Source: an uncultured Eubacteriales bacterium (lineage in GTDB: Bacteria > Bacillota > Clostridia > Oscillospirales > Acutalibacteraceae). From it: a stretch of DNA of 64,000 nucleotides. Within the stretch, counting starts at the first letter, position 1; each line of letters starts with the position of its first letter. The notes beneath the pieces were generated by a model. It was not told the origin of the DNA, made no database searches, and saw nothing but the letters and a program-made list of their open reading frames with translations. The position numbers and the translations under genes were made by a program. The DNA lies in contig CAKSYX010000001.1 of NCBI GenBank assembly GCA_934525065.1, positions 186,001-250,000 of the forward strand. The letters are read 5' to 3'. Below are positions 63,249-64,000 of the stretch, piece after piece.

Positions 63249-63605
63249 ATGAACATTCAGATATACGGCACTTCAAAGTGCTTTGACACCAAAAAAGCCC
63301 AGCGTTATTTTAAAGAAAGGTCAATTAAATTTCAGTTCGTTGACCTTTCAAGGTTCAGCCTGAGCAAAGGAGAGCTTGCAAGCGTAAAAAAAGCTGTCGG
63401 CGGAAAGCTCGACAGCCTTATCAATGAAAAATCAAAAAAATATGATTCTTCGTTCATTAAATATCTCGCAACGGAGGAAGCGAAAGAAGAAAAGCTCCTT
63501 GAAAACGGCGAGCTTTTTAAAACGCCGATCGTCAGAAACGGAAAAAAAGCAACAGTCGGCTATTGCCCGGATACTTGGAAAAAATGGGAAGAGGAGGAAA
63601 AATAA
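63249..63605 (+). CDS. ArsC/Spx-family thioredoxin-fold protein
   Basis: 118 residues from the ATG at 63249. IYGTSKCFDTKKAQRYFKER (one Cys at 10, where Spx has CxxC) and LFKTPIVRNGKKATVGYCPDTWKKW (cis-Pro region) define the ArsC-like fold. Members are arsenate reductases, Spx-type regulators or of unknown function; the single Cys without the arsenate-site Arg pattern leaves it unassigned. A GTG start seven codons upstream exists. A nine-codon ATG frame with a better ribosome site overlaps the start (see findings). The stop overlaps the next ATG by one base. Confidence 0.84.
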   Translation: MNIQIYGTSKCFDTKKAQRYFKERSIKFQFVDLSRFSLSKGELASVKKAVGGKLDSLINEKSKKYDSSFIKYLATEEAKEEKLLENGELFKTPIVRNGKKATVGYCPDTWKKWEEEEK

Positions 63606-63820
63606 TGGTGACTCAAGAGCAAATTGACAGAATCAACGAGCTTTCAAGAAAATCAAAGGCCGAAGGGCTGACAGAAGTTGAAAAGCTTGAACAGCAAAAG
63701 CTGCGCAGGCTTTATATCGACTCTTTTAAAGAAAGCCTTACCTCTCAGCTCGACAATACTTATTACATCGACAAAAACGGCTTTAAGAAAAAGGCCGAAA
63801 GGAAGCCCAGAAAAAAGTAA
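63605..63820 (+). CDS. DUF896 (YnzC-like) small protein
   Basis: 71 residues, MVTQEQIDRINELSRKSKAE start. The pattern INELSRKSKAEGLTEVEKLEQQKLRRLYIDSFK is the DUF896 helix pair. YnzC in Bacillus is induced in the SOS response, but its function is unknown. It begins at a TAATG overlap with the ArsC/Spx-like gene, so both are translated together. The C-terminal tail is very basic (KKKAERKPRKK). Confidence 0.9.
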   Translation: MVTQEQIDRINELSRKSKAEGLTEVEKLEQQKLRRLYIDSFKESLTSQLDNTYYIDKNGFKKKAERKPRKK

Positions 63821-63831
63821 AACAAAACTCA

Positions 63832-63865
63832 AACTGACTGCCGCAAAATTTTACGGCAGTCAGTT
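63832..63865. terminator. Bidirectional terminator
   Basis: Perfect 12-base stem AACTGACTGCCG / CGGCAGTCAGTT with T-rich tails on both strands. Between the DUF896 gene and a convergent gene. Confidence 0.82.
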
Positions 63866-63868
63866 GTT

Positions 63869-64000
63869 TTATTTATGCGGAACAGTCTGTGTTCTGACGT
63901 TTGTCGTTTTGTCAAACGCTGCCTTGCTTTCGGGCTTCAGCGTCTCCTGTGCAGGGCAAAGCCATGCGTTATAAATTACAACTTCGGAAACAGCCGCGTT
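63869..64000 (-). CDS. C-terminal fragment of an unidentified gene, cut by the window edge
   Basis: An open minus-strand frame of 43 codons enters from the right edge and stops with TAA at 63869. It reads ...VIYNAWLCPAQETLKPESKA and TTNVRTQTVPHK at the end. I recognise no family. The frame ends just at a strong terminator and codon use looks like neighbouring genes, which support a real gene. Confidence 0.5.
   Translation of the reverse strand, partial: NAAVSEVVIYNAWLCPAQETLKPESKAAFDKTTNVRTQTVPHK

Overview
The window looks like chromosome from an anaerobic, endospore-forming Bacillota of the class Clostridia, probably close to Ruminococcaceae/Oscillospiraceae from gut or rumen. The evidence is a clear sporulation sigma factor (SigG), a Trp T-box leader, a lon-ysxC pair, PlsY, DUF896 and DUF378 proteins, an oxygen-sensitive type of NADH:flavin oxidoreductase with an Fe-S site, many secreted proteins and glycoside hydrolases, moderate GC and strong AGGAGG-type ribosome binding sites with several TTG/GTG starts. 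The taxonomic call is inference; there is no rRNA here.

Layout. Positions 1-13 kb are almost all on the minus strand: a MATE exporter cut by the window edge, an AlkD-type repair protein coupled to a large flavoprotein, a phosphatase, a cell-wall deacetylase, the psuG-psuK pseudouridine module, then lon-ysxC-glpP-GNAT-DUF378. After a secreted hydrolase (13.1-14.6 kb, plus), 14.7-24.3 kb is a minus-strand catabolic block: lacZ, then iolG-iolB-iolD-iolE, a phosphoesterase and a TfoX-like protein. From 24.4 to 32.6 kb lie sigG, a DUF421 membrane protein, plsY, a membrane-anchored GH27 enzyme, an AEC transporter, trmO, a GDSL hydrolase and murC.

32.6-37 kb is the most unusual accessory stretch: two tandem 1364-bp units, each carrying a secreted BspA-type leucine-rich-repeat gene, downstream of a secreted protein of unknown function. 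The copies share a 518-bp identical core but are strongly and mostly non-synonymously diverged over the N-terminal half, and the duplication breakpoint (CGGCT microhomology) can be read directly. 37-43.4 kb holds an Fe-alcohol dehydrogenase, a flavin reductase-like protein, and a PepSY protein / nested inverted repeat / response regulator / histidine kinase / PepSY protein cluster; both PepSY genes are preceded by the same TCTAAT-N5-TCTAA direct repeat, which suggests one regulon.

43.4-49.9 kb contains a secreted phosphoesterase and a complete Trp T-box (specifier TGG, UGGC tRNA-end-binding sequence, terminator) controlling a small ORF and trpXYZ, a tryptophan-type ABC importer. 49-54 kb has a membrane protein, a Nudix enzyme fused to a pyrophosphatase-like N-terminal domain, HAD and HD hydrolases, a CmpB-type membrane protein, a TetR regulator, a TtcA-like thiolase and tRNA-Pro(GGG). 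54.3-64 kb has a lone peptide-binding lipoprotein, rmuC, a BlaI/BlaR1-like pair with two operator dyads, an endolysin-like protein, thiamine pyrophosphokinase, an AGCS amino-acid symporter, an ArsC/Spx-like protein, a DUF896 protein and the C-terminal end of an unidentified gene.

No CRISPR array, transposase, integrase or rRNA was found.
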